Origin: Saxidomus purpurata
Taxonomy: Eukaryota > Mollusca > Bivalvia > Venerida > Veneridae
Direction of reading: 5' to 3'
Assembly (NCBI GenBank): GCA_022818135.1
Contig: JAFMSR010000012.1
Coordinates: 24,382,564 to 24,446,563, forward strand
DNA length: 64,000 nt
Shown here: positions 28,101-43,100 of the stretch, in pieces
How the letters are laid out: the number at the start of each line of letters is the position of its first letter
How positions within the stretch are numbered: position 1 is the stretch's first letter
Made by a program: the position numbers and the translations under genes
Notes under the pieces: model-generated
Database searches by the model: none
The model's input: the letters and a program-made list of their open reading frames with translations, nothing else
Told to the model about the DNA's origin: nothing

Positions 28101-31100
28101 TCAGTAACAGGGCTTGAACCCATGACCCTTAATCTGTCAAAGACTCCCCCACTCAACCATTAAGTATGGTAGCGATACAAAAACATGCAAGATAAGTAAA
28201 ATAACATCGTACCTTGTACAACATCTGGATATCTCGTTTCTCTGTTGCGAATATAATCACAGGGTGACTGGAGTTATCTGGCATGTTTTCTAATATACCA
28301 AGAACTTCCTTCAACCTGTCAGACTTGCTACACATGTGTGCTACCTTATAATTTAAATACAAATTCACAGCAATGTTTGGATTGTGTGTGTAACTACCTT
28401 AAGGTATAATGTGAGAACTAGATACTGTAAACTACTGTTATTTTTGAGTGATGAAAAATTTGTGATTTGATCCCTAGTATGGTTTGCCTTTTCAGAGTAA
28501 AGCATGACTTTTCAAATCTACATCTGGATTAAAATGGCTGTTCTAACAAATTTGACAAGATTTAAATTCTTTATGTTTACACTGATAATCCCTTTATATT
28601 TATTACAGGGTACGTCAATAAAGGTATTTACTATATTCTGTCATTCCATCACTCTGAAAAGAATGTACTTTACCTGTTTCACTTGACCGTAAATTGTCGC
28701 CTCAAACGGTGATGTAATGATGAGAACTGGTTCGATCAGGTTGCTCTGCATAAATCCATTAATGGCGACATTCCACTGAGCGCCAAAACACAGAATCTGT
28801 CTCGGACAACCTAAATTCTTCATCTCGTTTTTGATCACAAGGTCGTAACTCTTGATCAGGTTTCCGATATCATTTCGGAAACTGCTCAATGTCTGGTCAG
28901 CATCGTCCACGACCTAAATGGTGAAAAATTTATGAATTGATTCTTATCAAATATTTCCATATCATGTAAAACCATCTGTAACAGAGCTGAGTCAATTGAT
29001 TTTTGTCTCCATTACAAAACCAACTGCTTGTGATATCCATTATTTTTTCTTGCAAAATAATACATGGTCATATGTTAATGGTGTCATATAATTTTTATTG
29101 CAAAATAGTACAAATTCATATGCTTACCGCACTGTGTCAATTTTGTGTGTGTGCAAAACATGCTTGTGATACTGGGCACATTAATTTCTACAAAATACAA
29201 TAAAACCTATTTAATTACCAGATGGCACAGTCGTCTGAGATCTGTGTATCGTGCTTCCAATATTCTGGACAAACTTGGAGGCGTGGCAACCAATATTTCA
29301 CAACCATTGATTAACTCACACTGAAATTATATAAGCTATTTCTCAACTTCACATTTCTCAAAATGCCACTATCTGGTAACTTTCAACGAAGCAACCCCTC
29401 AAACATAAATAGTAATGTGTGACAGATCCATTTTTAATTTTAGATTAATACTTAATCAGAGTAAAATCTTTATGTAAACTTAGAAACATATCCTAAACAC
29501 ACCTGCTCACCTACCCCCCTCCCCCATATCTTCAGACTGGATTGACAAAAAGTCAAAGACAAAATCATCTTCAATGACATAGAGACTCAAAACCTGTCAT
29601 GATAATGTAATACAACAAGACTTCAAAGAATTCAGAGCTGATCTTTATAAAACTTGGGTGGGAATTAAAGTCTCCTTTTCAAAATCCTAGTTGAGAAAAT
29701 ACTTACAAAACCCTTCAAACATGGTTTATATACTATATCATAAATGAAAACAAAACTGCCATCAACTTACTGCTTTCTGTTCCTCCATCTGTGCCCCACC
29801 ATGGACGAGAATCACCTTCATGTCCTGTCGCCGACCTATTAGACCGACAGCTTCAGAGTACACAAACTTTGCTCGTCGCCAGGTGAATGATAGCACAATC
29901 ACAAATGGCTGAAATGTAAAAATATGAATACTACACATTCTCTAGAACAGCTACTGTAAAAGCCTATTTGCGAGCATACAAATTCACGAGCTCGCGGTCT
30001 GCCACTTATTTCCGTAATTATGGTTAAACTATTACGCAAGAGGATATATTTACTATCTGACAATCTAATAAAAACATCGTCTCGCGAACAATTTCAGCAT
30101 TTACAGTATATACCCGCACACATTCTCTCTCCAACTGATAAAGTATGAACTGAATCAACATCTTTTCAACAGTTTTGGTTGAAGGATATATTACAAGGAG
30201 TAATTTCATAATTCTATAATTTGACCTCTATACATAAACTATAAAAAATTCTACAAAGTTTGATGAAATCCCATTACTAATGTGGTAGATATGGCTCTAG
30301 ACAGAAATTGCCAACATACAGTCAATGGGCCATAACTCCTGTGTTTCTGAAGCACTTAAACTGAAACTCACGTGCATCAATTCTATATAGTAACAAGAAT
30401 ACCATTGATGCAAAGCATCAAAGGGCGCCGAAAATAGTTTCTGTCTCAACATTTATTAGTTATACAGTTTTTGCATATCGCAATGTAGCCTGACAAAAAC
30501 GTATAAAATTAATGCTTCTCAATTTTTATACGTTCTCAAGTAATGTACATGTGTTGCGTTAAATAGCTAAAATTAGCTTTTTGATAAGCAATCATTATTA
30601 GTTTGATTTGAATGAAAAATTTTATGAATATTTGCAGAAAACATTTAAAACCATGGTGGTTTTAACGCTGTAAAAAAACGGAAGAAAAATTATTTTAAAA
30701 AATTGGGTTTGACCAGGATTTGAACTCCACTCGTAAAATTAGGCGGTCATCAGCTTACCCACTACACCACGGAGACTGACTTTAAAGCACGTGGTAAAAA
30801 ATAAGCTGATATTATAATTTTGCAAAACCGATAAGGGAGAAGTTGTTTTACGTTTTTCATATTTTTTCTAAAAGATATGAAAAGGCACATTACAATTAAA
30901 CAATTACGTTTTAATGAAGGAAATGTGTATAATCAATATTTTAATGTCTATTTCATATTATTTTAGCATACAGTTAAAACCATTTTTCTTCGCATTCTAA
31001 TAACCGCTCCTAACATGTACTTCTGGAAAAACTATTCCATAATAGGCCGCCGCCGCCAACAAGCAAATTTAGTGAATGTATACCCCCCACCAAATGAAGC

Positions 31101-34100
31101 AAATAGCTGAAAAAGAACAACTGAAAAATGTATTGGTCTGTCTGTGTCCGAAAAAAACAACATTTTTTAAAATTTCACCATCCCACTTTAATGTTTTTAT
31201 ATTGAGTAAAGAAGAAAAAAACAATTAAAGGGCAATAACTCTGGAGGTACTAATCCAATGTTGACGAAAGATCAGTGTGCGCCGCGGCATTATGCTATTG
31301 TACACTTATTTTATGTAGACTCTGGAAGGATGGACAGACATGACTGACAACACCAAAACAATATCTCTCTGGCTTTGGTGTGGGATAATAAACATTTCCA
31401 TAACTTTTGGTTGCAATTGCATTACCAATGTGGCAGATATGACTCTGGACAGAAATTGCTAATGGACTGATGACAAGTGCCATAACATACTACATCTCTT
31501 TCGGCATATAAAGTACAAAGATCATGACATTTGCAGAGAATAGAAATCAACAAAAACTAGAACTATCACTGTACCCCTGTGACATTGTCCTTTGTCCTAG
31601 TGACCCGAAACATAGAGCATGCACAACTTGGCATTGTACTTATCACTTCTGTGATGCATCATTAAATTCTGACCTGGGGTTTTGGAGATTTTGCGTCAAC
31701 AAGATTTTACTATCTTGAGCCCGTGACCTTGACCTTTGACCTAGATACGCGAAACATAAAGCATGCACAACTAGGCATTGTATTTATCACTTGCATGAAG
31801 TATCATTAAATTCTCACCAGGGGTTTTGGAGAATAAGTGTCCACAAGATTCAGTCTACAGACAGACAGACAAGCTGGATCCAATATATCCCCTTGCACTT
31901 TGGGTTTGGGGGGGTATAATAATAACTTACCCCTTTGCCATTCCTGTTCACTTGGTGGTAGACCTTGGCATCTGCCAACGCTGAGATTAGAGGACACAGA
32001 TAGGCTAAAGTCTTTCCTCCGCCAGGGGGAGACACTGTAATAACATGCTGACCTCGTGTAATAGCTGGCCAAGAGTATGCCTGCGAGAGTTTCAGATCTG
32101 GAAAATTCTGCGCAGTAAATGCCTGCAAACAATCAAATCCAATCATAATATGTTTACTGCATGCATAGAAATATTTACTGTCTTAATTCTCACAATATTC
32201 GCAGTGATTTTCTGACCAAAAATTTATCTTACGCATAACTATATCTGCATTATACTGTTGCAAATACTGATTTACTGGTCTCAGTGAATTCAAAATTATG
32301 CAAAAATGTATAACAAAACCTTTTAAACTAAATGTAAATGAGTGAAGACATCTCTAGCACAAAGATGTTTATGAAGGGAAGTTATATTCCCTTGGTTTTC
32401 TAACAAAAAAAACAACAAAATGATCTTACCATTCTAACGTGGTCTGTAAATCTTGCGTTGCTTATCTTGTACACTGGTTTCGGTGGTCGGCTACCGTGTA
32501 CCAGAACTTCATAGCACAGAGTTGCAAAGCCTGAATCCTGGACAAAAAAAAAATAAAATAAATTATTCGGATATGCACACGCATTTCCATGGCTTTCAAA
32601 GACCTGTGATAATAGAGACTGCAAATTTCACATTTCGCTAATTTCTAATATTTGCTGCGATTTAATTCTAAATTTTTACAAGACATTTCAGAATCATAAT
32701 ATCATTAATACATGTTTTCACTATTCTATGTTTCGAAAGCAAGAACTGTGAACAGTTTCAAACCCAACATCTGCATTAGTTTCAGATATCATAATTTTCA
32801 TATCCAGAAAGTCCCAAAAGTTGTATGAATTTGCCAAAGTTCATACAAGAAGCTGCTGGTTGTTTACTGAAGACCATACCTGTGAACCCTACTGTCTGAC
32901 ATATCTAGCATTCTAGTAACAGCAATTACAAGATTGACCTTTAACACTTGCATGTAAAAAATTATAACGGCTCCCAAAATTTCTTCAAAAAAAAAAAAAA
33001 AACCAAAAAAGGAAAAAAAGGGGGGTCTAACAAATTTTAGCTGGGTTATGATAATTGGTGACTGCATACGGGTCATATAATGGATTATGCCTAAGCAGGC
33101 AGAGTGGTTGACTCTATATAAAGTGAGTGAATTACAAGATGTAAAGATCGGACAAAAAGAGGAACAAGGCTTTGAAAAAAAATAGTGCAACTTGAATACT
33201 GGCAATATACGTCTAGATCAATTTGTAAACAATTGAAGCCTAGAAGACATGTTTGTTCTATAAGCATATTTCAAACATCCAAATAGTTGTGACTCAAAGA
33301 TATGTAAAACACTTGCAAACAAAACTTTAACCAAATGTGTGATGCCGGTTAAAAAAGGGCCCTCAGGTGAGCTGAAGAATGCGACCTATCTAACAAGTAC
33401 AAACTGATGTAACACTTAATCCCAAAATTTCATTAGCTAAAAAAGCGTATGTAGGTACATACTAACCATGTGGCCCTTGACTCTTAAAAGTTCTGTACAA
33501 AGTCAAAAAGAGGAAGCTTTGTCAAAATATGTGACTTGATATGGTATGAGCTTTACATGCCTATAAGACATGTTTAAGTTTCAACCAATATCTAAGTTGT
33601 CTCGGAGATATGCACCTGTAAAACAAGTGTGAGCAAAAGTTGACCTAGTAAAGATACAAATGTCTATTAGTTTTGAACTTGAGAACACCGTAAAAAATTT
33701 CCAGTCAAATATCTCTATTACATTGTAGTTTTAAAGGTAGTGCCTCACATACAAAATTTTAACCAAGGTGTGACACAGACATCAGGGTAACTTTATTACC
33801 TGCACTTTTACCCTACACTCACGATCACCTTGCACTATTCTTTAAGTAATAATAACAAAACTATTGAAATTGTGGTTCTTATAAACTGTTTCAAATCTGA
33901 ATAAATAATTTGAAACATACATGAGAATATAGAGAGCTTCAATAAATAAAAATTTACAGAACAATCGGGGATAGAAAATATGCATTTAAATATTTCATAT
34001 AGAGAGCTTCAATAAATAAAAAATATTTCCTTTAAGAATCAAGAAAAAAGTGGACGTTTTGAATAGATAAAATAATACAATTAAAATTATCCCCCTTTCT

Positions 34101-37100
34101 TTTGTATTAAGGTCACAGCTAAAAATATACAGATCACATACCGGTATTACCCTTGTACAACAAAGCTTATATAGGAAGCAGTTTCTTTCCATTGTTTCAG
34201 TGTTCAAGCAATAAGACAAAGAACAGTTTAAATTAACATAGCTACCTTTAAAGTAAATTATTAAATCAACAAGAGCTGTCGTAAGACAGCATGTTATTAC
34301 TCAATCAGTAACAGCAAAACAATATAATTATCTTCTAAGTCTAACTAGACAAGACTGTCCATAAAACAACACCCCCGACTATTGTGGGTGTTTGCTAAAA
34401 AAAAAACTTATAGGTAATAGCAAAACAAAATTCTGCTAACTATTAAGTATAAAATAGGAAAGTTGTCAAAAAAAGTCAAAATCTATAACATAGATTTAAT
34501 TTTTGGTAAATTAATTGTTTGAACAAAATTTACCCTGAACACTAGCAAGGTTTGATATAACACATAAGTGGTTACGTGATAGCATGATAGTACCTTAGCA
34601 AAACTTTCCATTGTTTCAAAGTCAAACAAGGGCACAATTTGCACTAAATTTAAACAAGAGTTATCTTGACTGTGTGACACCTCTTAAGACAAAAAACAGT
34701 TTGAAGTCAATATCATAAGTGGTTACTGAGATAGCATGATAGTACCTAGCGCAAAACTTTAACCAAATTTTCAAAGTCAAACATGGGCCAAATTAGTACT
34801 AAATTTATACAAGAGTTAACTTGACTGTAACCCCTAGAGACATTAACGAAGTTTCAAGTCAATATCACAAGGGTTACTGAGATATGTGCATGATAGTACC
34901 TAGCAGGCAAAACTTTAACCAAATTTTCAAAGTCAAACAAGGGCCATAATTTGTACCAAATTCAACAAGAAGTTGATTGTTGACACCCTAAAGACATCAT
35001 TTCAAGTCAATATGAAAGTGGTTACTGAGATATGTGCATGATAGTACTTAGCAGGCAAAACTAGAAACAAAGAGAACGTAATCATCAAACAAGAGCTGTC
35101 CTTCTCAAGTCGAGCTGAAAATGTTATCATCAAACAAGAGCTGTCCCTCATAAGTGACGAATGCCCCCCAAAGAGGTTTCTCACAGTCTGTCTCCATGTG
35201 CTCAACAATTGTGTCATGTATTTTTAAAGTCCTTCCATGCATGACAGAGTGACCATGCATACAGTATTTTATTACCTTTAAACTCTAAGTGTGACCTTGG
35301 CCTTTGAGAAAGGGGCGTGATACCCTTGAACACTTTAGATATGTGGTTACTGAAGTATGTGTATAACAGTACCTTGCATGCAAAACTTTAACCAAAATTT
35401 CAAGGGGGGCCATAATTTGTAATTAATTCAGTCAAGAGTAATCTAACTTGATTGTTGGAGACCCCTGGACATTCTTAAGATGTTTCAAATCAATCTCAGC
35501 AATGGTGACTTAAATATATGCCTGATTGTAGCTTGCACATAATACTTTAACCAAATTCTGCTTACATGCAAAACTTTAACCAAACTTTTTATGTTCAAAA
35601 AGGGCCATAGTTTATAATAAAATCAGTCCTAACCTGATTGTTTGATACCTTTGAAGACTATATTGAAGTTTTATATCAATCCCATGAGTTGTTAATGAGA
35701 TATGTGCAAAACTTAAACCAAATTTTCTACTACCCCTGAAGTCTTTAATGAAGTTTCAAATCAATCCAATAAACAAGGCTACAACACCGACGTCAGCGCA
35801 CATTTGACTGTAACAGCTCTCCATATTCTTCAAACAGTCGAGCTAAAAATGTTTAATTAATCAAGAATGCTATGAGGTATAGACTCTTTCTTGCCCTACA
35901 TGTACATGTACTACTATGTTTACAAGGTCAGAAAAATATCAAACTGTTAACTAAATCATACTAAGGGAATCTAATGCAGAAATCTTAAACTACGGATGTC
36001 ATTTGCTTGTAAAGAATGGTTAATGAAAACACCACTATGCAGCAGTATATATTTACAACTAGCACTTATTGTGTGCATGTACCTTGGATGTGGGCACTAC
36101 ACTTCTTGTGGACCTCTGGACAAGATTTGTCAACATTCTGAAAAACAAAAACAAGAAATGTACACTTATTTTATCCTTTATATAACTTGATTTAGACATC
36201 ATTATTATGATGGTATGACTACGTTTTTAATCCAGAACTGGGATTTCCAATTTTCAGTGAGGGAATGACTCTAGCTGGATATTTAAACCAAGGGTCATTA
36301 CTCTGCCATCCAGAAAAATATGTCAAATACATCTATTGTTGGGAAAATTTTCATAATCCTTCACAAACTCATTGTAGATGTACCACTTTATTCATCAACA
36401 ACAGCAACAACTGAAAAGTTTTTACCATGTTTATAAATTCACATCCTGCAATATTCTCAGCTAGCATTCCTCGGAAGCCAAATTAGCATTGATTACTTAA
36501 AAAAGCAATCTGGCAATTTGATCTCCACCAAAGGCATGGTGGAAGTGTCCTTAGGCAAGACAAAGATATTTCCACATTGCCTCTCTGTCTTCAAGGTTGG
36601 TTCCATCTTGAGAGTGATTTATTAAAGCAGCAAGAACTTATTTCATGATCAAGAATAAATAAATTACAGTCCATAAATAAATAAAGGTTTTTATTTAATA
36701 TGCATGGGTTCGAATAATCCAAGTCCCAAAAGGCCAGCTTATTGCCATGTAAATCGCCATATACATGTATATGCCTATCACGGCTGTAATGTAATATACA
36801 TTGTGAACTGAATCATTTAGATAAAGGAAACGGAAAACATACATATATGCATGTCAAACGTTTATTTTTCAATATTTCCTTTTAAACCCTTAACAATGTT
36901 CTTCTGGTATCCCATAGGGCGTCTATGCCATATTGCTTAGTACAAATGGAAATGAAGATATCAGATATCTGGTAAAGCATGTAATGTCCTTCACCAGATT
37001 GTCAACCCAAATTACTTCGCACAAGTAGAAGTCAAACTTTCTACATTAAATTTGAAAGTCATGCTTTAAATAGGCATGGTAGTTTTGTGATAACAAGTTT

Positions 37101-40100
37101 GTTATTCGAAATTAAAGGTGAACATCTTTAACCGACTTTCAAACAAAAACAAAAGTTGTACCTTCGTAAGGTTAAAGCGAGTATGTAATTATCACACCTA
37201 AAAAAAACGCCAAAAAGGGGGGTTAAAAGTCATTGTGTCAGCAATTATTGGTCTGACTTGGAATGCATTTCAATAATGGGTGTGAAATTCCTTAAAAACC
37301 TTGTCAATTGGACTGAAAACATATTGTATAACACCAGGTATTTATCAAACAGTTGTTTTTTTAACCGTTTATTTTTTTAAACATTTATATATAAAACATT
37401 TTCGACCAATAATGTACTTCGGATTACACAGGTATTCGAAAATCAAGGTTGTTGAAATAATCGAGTCAAACACTGTAGTATAAATAAATAAAAATTGCAG
37501 TAATTCAGTGCCATACTCACCTTTTACCTTCCATCTCGCCTATCATTTTTGCCTTTGCGTCTGTAACGATGGCGGTGTGAGCTGAACCATTCTCATACCT
37601 GTAACATACATTTTCATGCATTTCAATAACCTTATTTTTCAACAAATTCTATAAACATTAACAATCTTTCGTTTTAATAAGTTACATATTGCTTGTACTG
37701 GAACATGAAATCAAATACTGTAAAGCATGTAATTTTCACATGACAAACATTTCGCCACAACAAACAAACTTTCTCATAAATATGAAATTCACTATATACC
37801 GGTAAGAATTTTCTGATTTTCTGATTACAAATCAATGTGAAATGAATCTTTCTCAAAATGTTTTATTCAGCGAAGTGAGTAATTCGCAAAAAAATAGCAA
37901 AAATTAAAATCACTGTGAATATGACCCACTTTACAGTACATGCTTCAGTTTCAAATGACCTCTCAGTTTTCAGTCAACACATTGTTACTCTATATTTTTA
38001 TCAAACAGTTGTTTTTTTTGCGAGATTTTTATTTTCGCTAATTTTCACAAATGAAGCACTTCACAAATTCATCAACCTTGCTGAAATAGCAAACAAACAC
38101 TGATTATATACAAAACAGAACTCGCTTGTCAATTCAAAAACTCACAAATAAATGAAAAATTTGTAAATCGTGAAATAAACAGCTTGCAGATATAAAGACC
38201 TTAAAAGTAGTATAAAGGAATAGTGTCTTTTTTGATTTTACAAACTCAAGATAATTGTTGCTTGATAACTGGGATTTTTGAAAACTTGGATTTTCAAATT
38301 ACTTCAAACCGATAAACATATTGCTTTTTTATATAAATTTTGTACAAAATTAACTAGAACTATCACTGAAAGTGATGAATACCCACCGAACATGCCACTG
38401 ACAAAGTATATAAAATTTATGTAACATTTGATGCTTTTATTATTGGACCTGCACAACTTAAGGCACCGTACTTATCACTTCTGTGAAGTATAATTAAATT
38501 CTGACTAGGAGTTTTAGAGATTAAAAGTGCACAAGATTTTATTATGTCCAGCCCCTATGACCTTGACCTAGTGACCCGAAACATGGACCATGCACAAGTA
38601 GGCATGGTACTTATCACTTCTGTCAAATATCATAAAATTGCAACTAGGGGTTTAGGAGATTAACAGCACACACAAATTTGCTATCTTGTGCCCCTATGAC
38701 CTTTACCTTTGACCTAGTGACCCCAAAACATAGACCATGCACAACTAGGCATGGTTCTTATCACTTCTGTCAAGTATCATTAAATTGTGACCAGGGGTTT
38801 TGGAGATTAAAAGCGTACAAGATTTTACTATCTTGAGCCCCTGTGACCTTGACCTTTGACCTAGTGACCCGAAACATAGATCATGCACAACTAGGCATTG
38901 TTCTTATTACTTCTGTGAAGTATCATTAAATTCTGACCAGGGGTTTTGGTGATTTAGTGTCCACAAGATTTTACTATCTTGAGCCCCTGTGACCTTGACC
39001 TTTGACCAAGTGACCCAAAACATGTACCATGTACAACTAGCCATTGCACTTATCACTTGTGTGAAGTATCATTAAGTTCTGATCAGGGGAATTGGAGATT
39101 TAGCATCCACAAGATTTCGTCTACAGACAGACAGACATAAGGACCAACCGATGGATAAGCTGAATCCAGTATACCCCCCAAACACTTTGTGTTCCAGGGG
39201 TACAAAAAGCAACAAAAGAATTAAACCTTTGTGCAGCTGTAGCACCTTCACTGAATGATGGAGTGCTTTGCTGTCTGAGTGGCAGTTGGGTCACAGGTTG
39301 CCGTAGCAACCGCTCCTTTCCCAAAGACTCTCCTGCAACTGAAGATTTGACTTCATTTAGACTGGAAATGCCCTGTCTAATTGTCTGTTTCTTGTCTATT
39401 CCGGCAGATGCCTCTAAAACCATCATCTGTAGTTTACTTGGACTGGGACTTTTGTGTACCAGTCTTTCATCACTTGATGCACCGGAACCAGCAGGATCCC
39501 TGGTTAATGAAATTCCGGTAGGAGACCGACTGAAGGCACTGGAGCTAGCCGCAGCTTGGGTCGGCTCAATTCTTAACCTCTCATCAACTTCAGACCTATG
39601 GAATTATAGGTACAACATATTTTATTGCATAGGAAACACATGGCAAAAGCCAAAAATAGTACATTATAATTTGCCACATTTTCCTGTATCATTCTATTTC
39701 TGAAAAAAAACCTCACATGTTCACTTTGCAATAAGTTGAGGACTTACCGAAACAGAAAATATAAAAGCTCACAGTTAATTCATTCTGACTGCTCTGGATT
39801 TATTTGTACTATACAGTCAAACCTGCAACGAGTAAGGGCTGTCGGCTTCATTCCCCCTAATAAATATGTTTTTTCCCCCCGAAATTTAGGCCTTAAATCC
39901 CCCCAGGGTTTTTTTTCTTTTTGTAAAGGTCAATGAAGGTATTAGTCAGTGCAAGTAATATATCAATATTTATCAATACTTTTTTAGTATAAAATGAGCC
40001 ATTTGGTTATGAAATGTTTGGTCTTAATATCGAAGACGGTCAGGTCAATACATCGGGTGGTCTTAATAGCGGAACTTATCTGTATTGATGGACAAGCAGC

Positions 40101-43100
40101 CTATCCTTTACATAACATGTCAACATTTAATAGGCAGCTGCTGGCAACAGCTTCACATTACAGATGATTACCTCTGGTATGCTGTCAAGCCCCCAGCAGA
40201 CCCAGTTTCGGGAGATAGAATCACAAGCCATATGCCGAATTTTACCTAGGCAGTTGTGAGAAGTCAAACAAATGCCTAGCTGATTTCTGACTGCAAAATG
40301 GCAGTTTTTGTAAAATCAAATTGACACTTGGAAAAAAGGGCATTAGTGACCATATGTTATAATCAACTGCACATTTTGCTAGGTAAAGGAAAAAACTTAC
40401 CGTCTGCTTGAACTTCCTTTGATGCTAGATGCTCTAGGTAGGCGTGCGGTTTTAAACTGAGCTTGTCCTTTCATAGAAGCTGCTACAATACTCATTTCAG
40501 ATGTTACAGACTCATTCTCTGACGAAATATCATATGATACTCTCCCCTGAATACTCTCTACACTAGAAATCCTACTTCTGCTGTTTAAAGAGGAAGCAGA
40601 AGTTCTAAACAATGTATTTTCTGCTTTCGACTGCATAAAACGTTTGCTAACCGGAGGATTCTGGGAACTATCACTATTTACGTCGCTATAAACTCCTCTT
40701 AATTTTGCTTGTTGTCGTCTTTCATTTCTAGTCAGAATACTAGATTCACTTTCCGTGCATGATTCAATTTCACTTACAGATCTAATCCTAGAGGATAATG
40801 AATCTGTCCGCAATCTCTCTCCAAATATACTCTCGCTGTCACTTATCTCACTTCCTTCACACGCGGTCCTTTTGCCTTCCTGAGTAGTGGAATGACTAGA
40901 AAGTTTATTTAACAAAATTGCACCTCTTCCCTTCGGAAGTCTGGTAGCTGGAGAAATGTCTGAACATATACTGGCACTTGGTGGAGATTTCACTTTACCA
41001 ACAAGGTCAGAGGTTAAAGCAGCACCTCTCCCATATGAGGGAGACCCTCTTCCCTTAAAAACTGAAAATCCCCCTTCACCTGCACTGTCTTCCTTTGATG
41101 GTGAAGTAATTTTCGGCCTTGCACCCAGAGCGTCATATAACACAGTGTCATTTTCCAAACTTTCCCCATAGAACTGGTTCAATATCATTTGCCTTCTGGC
41201 CTCAATCTGTTTTTTCACATTTTCATCACAGGAAGAGTGAATTCCCCTTACACCTCTCATCCTCTGACTGGGTGAGGTGTTATCACTTTCAGTATTGCTT
41301 CTATTCACACTATCAGACAAATGATTCCTTTGTGGAGACATCACCTTTTCTTCCTGCTAAATAAAAAAACTAGATGGGTGTGTGTGTCGCCCTCTTACAC
41401 TTTGTCAGAATAACCAAAAAGTTTACAAGGCAACATGCTTAACTATTCAAGAAATATCTTTCTTAAGCAACTGTTATTATAATAAACAAGAGCACCGTCT
41501 GCGGATGCCTGACGCTCGTCTGATTTCATCTTTCTAAGTTTATTTATCACCATTTTTTAAGTAACAGTGTCCTTGACCTTGGCCCCAGAACACAATCCCA
41601 CAAAAGGTTTTCATAATAATAACTAGACACTAAGTTTGGTCACAATAATTCAACTGCAACTAAAGATGTTGGTTTTTTTCACCATTTTTCTATTTTTAGA
41701 AAAAACCCTGGACTTTAACCCCATGAGCCCCAAACACAATCCCAATGAATTAAAAAGTCTTTATTCATATGTATTACACATTTAATAATTTAAAGTTACA
41801 TCATGTCAATTTTAACTAAAGATATTGAACATATTACTGTTTTTTCTATTTTTAGTTAGTGACCTTGACAATGACCCCAGGAGCCCCAAAACCCAGCCCT
41901 ATCTTCTTAAATACTTACTACAAACAAAAGTTGGTTACATTATGTCAACTGTAACTAAAGATATTGAATATGATACAGTTTTCCTAATTTTAGTAACAGT
42001 GACCTTGATCCCAGGAGCCCTAAAATACAATCCAATTAAAGATATTCATAAATATTTCTTATACACTAAGTTTGGTTGCATTATGTTGACTGTTACAAAT
42101 ACTGTGTGTGTGAAACTTTCTAAGTTTAGAAGGGACAATAATCCAGCCAAATACATTACAGGGTTATGTAATTTGTAAAATTCTTCATTTATACTATTGT
42201 ACATTTGATAGTGAACAGGTATTCTAAAGTTTGAAAGTGATAGCTTTGATAGTTTGCATGTAAGTGACCCCAGCACAAAACTTAACAAGAGCTGTCCATA
42301 AGACAGCACGCTCGACTATTGTGGGTGTTTGCTAATAAAACAAAACTTTTATCAGTATAATAGCAAAACAAAATTCTGCTAACTATTAAGTATAAACTAG
42401 GAAAGTTGAATCATAAAAAAAAGTCAAAATTTTTGGTAAATTAATTGTTTGATACAAAATTTACCCTGAACACTATTGCAAGGTTTGATATAACTACCAT
42501 AAGTGGTTACTGAGATATGTGCATGATAGTACCTAGCAGGCAAAACTTTAACCAAATTTTCAAAGTCAAACAAGGGCAATATTCACACTAAATTTAAACA
42601 AGAGTTATCTGTCTTGACTGTGTGACACCTCTTAAGACATTAAAAAAGTTTCAAGTCAATATCATAAGTGGTTACTGAGATATGTGCATGATAGTACCTA
42701 GCAGGCAAAACTTTAACCAAATTTTCAAAGTCAAACAAGGGCCATAATTTGTACTAAATTTATAGAAGAGTTATCTGACTTGACTGTGTGACACCCCTAG
42801 AGACATTAACGAAGATTCAAGTCAATATCATAAGTGGTTACTGAGATATGTGCATGATAGTACCTAGCAGGCAAAACTTTAACCAAATATTCAAAGTCAA
42901 ACAAGGGCCATAATTTGTACTAAATTTTTTCAAGAGTTATCTGCCTTGATTGTATGACACCCCTAAAGACATGAACAAAGTTTCAAGTCAATATCATAAG
43001 TGGTTACTGAGATATGTGCATGATAGTACCTAGCAGGCAAAACTTTAACCAAATTTTCAAAGTCAAACAAGGGCCATAATTTGTACTAAATTTTTTCAAG

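Noticed and set aside
30705..30780. Functional tRNA gene on the minus strand
   Set aside because: A and B boxes are present, but the acceptor stem does not pair; a SINE head is more likely.
39263..39703. Plus-strand 146-codon frame
   Set aside because: It is the antisense shadow of TDRD12 exon 10.
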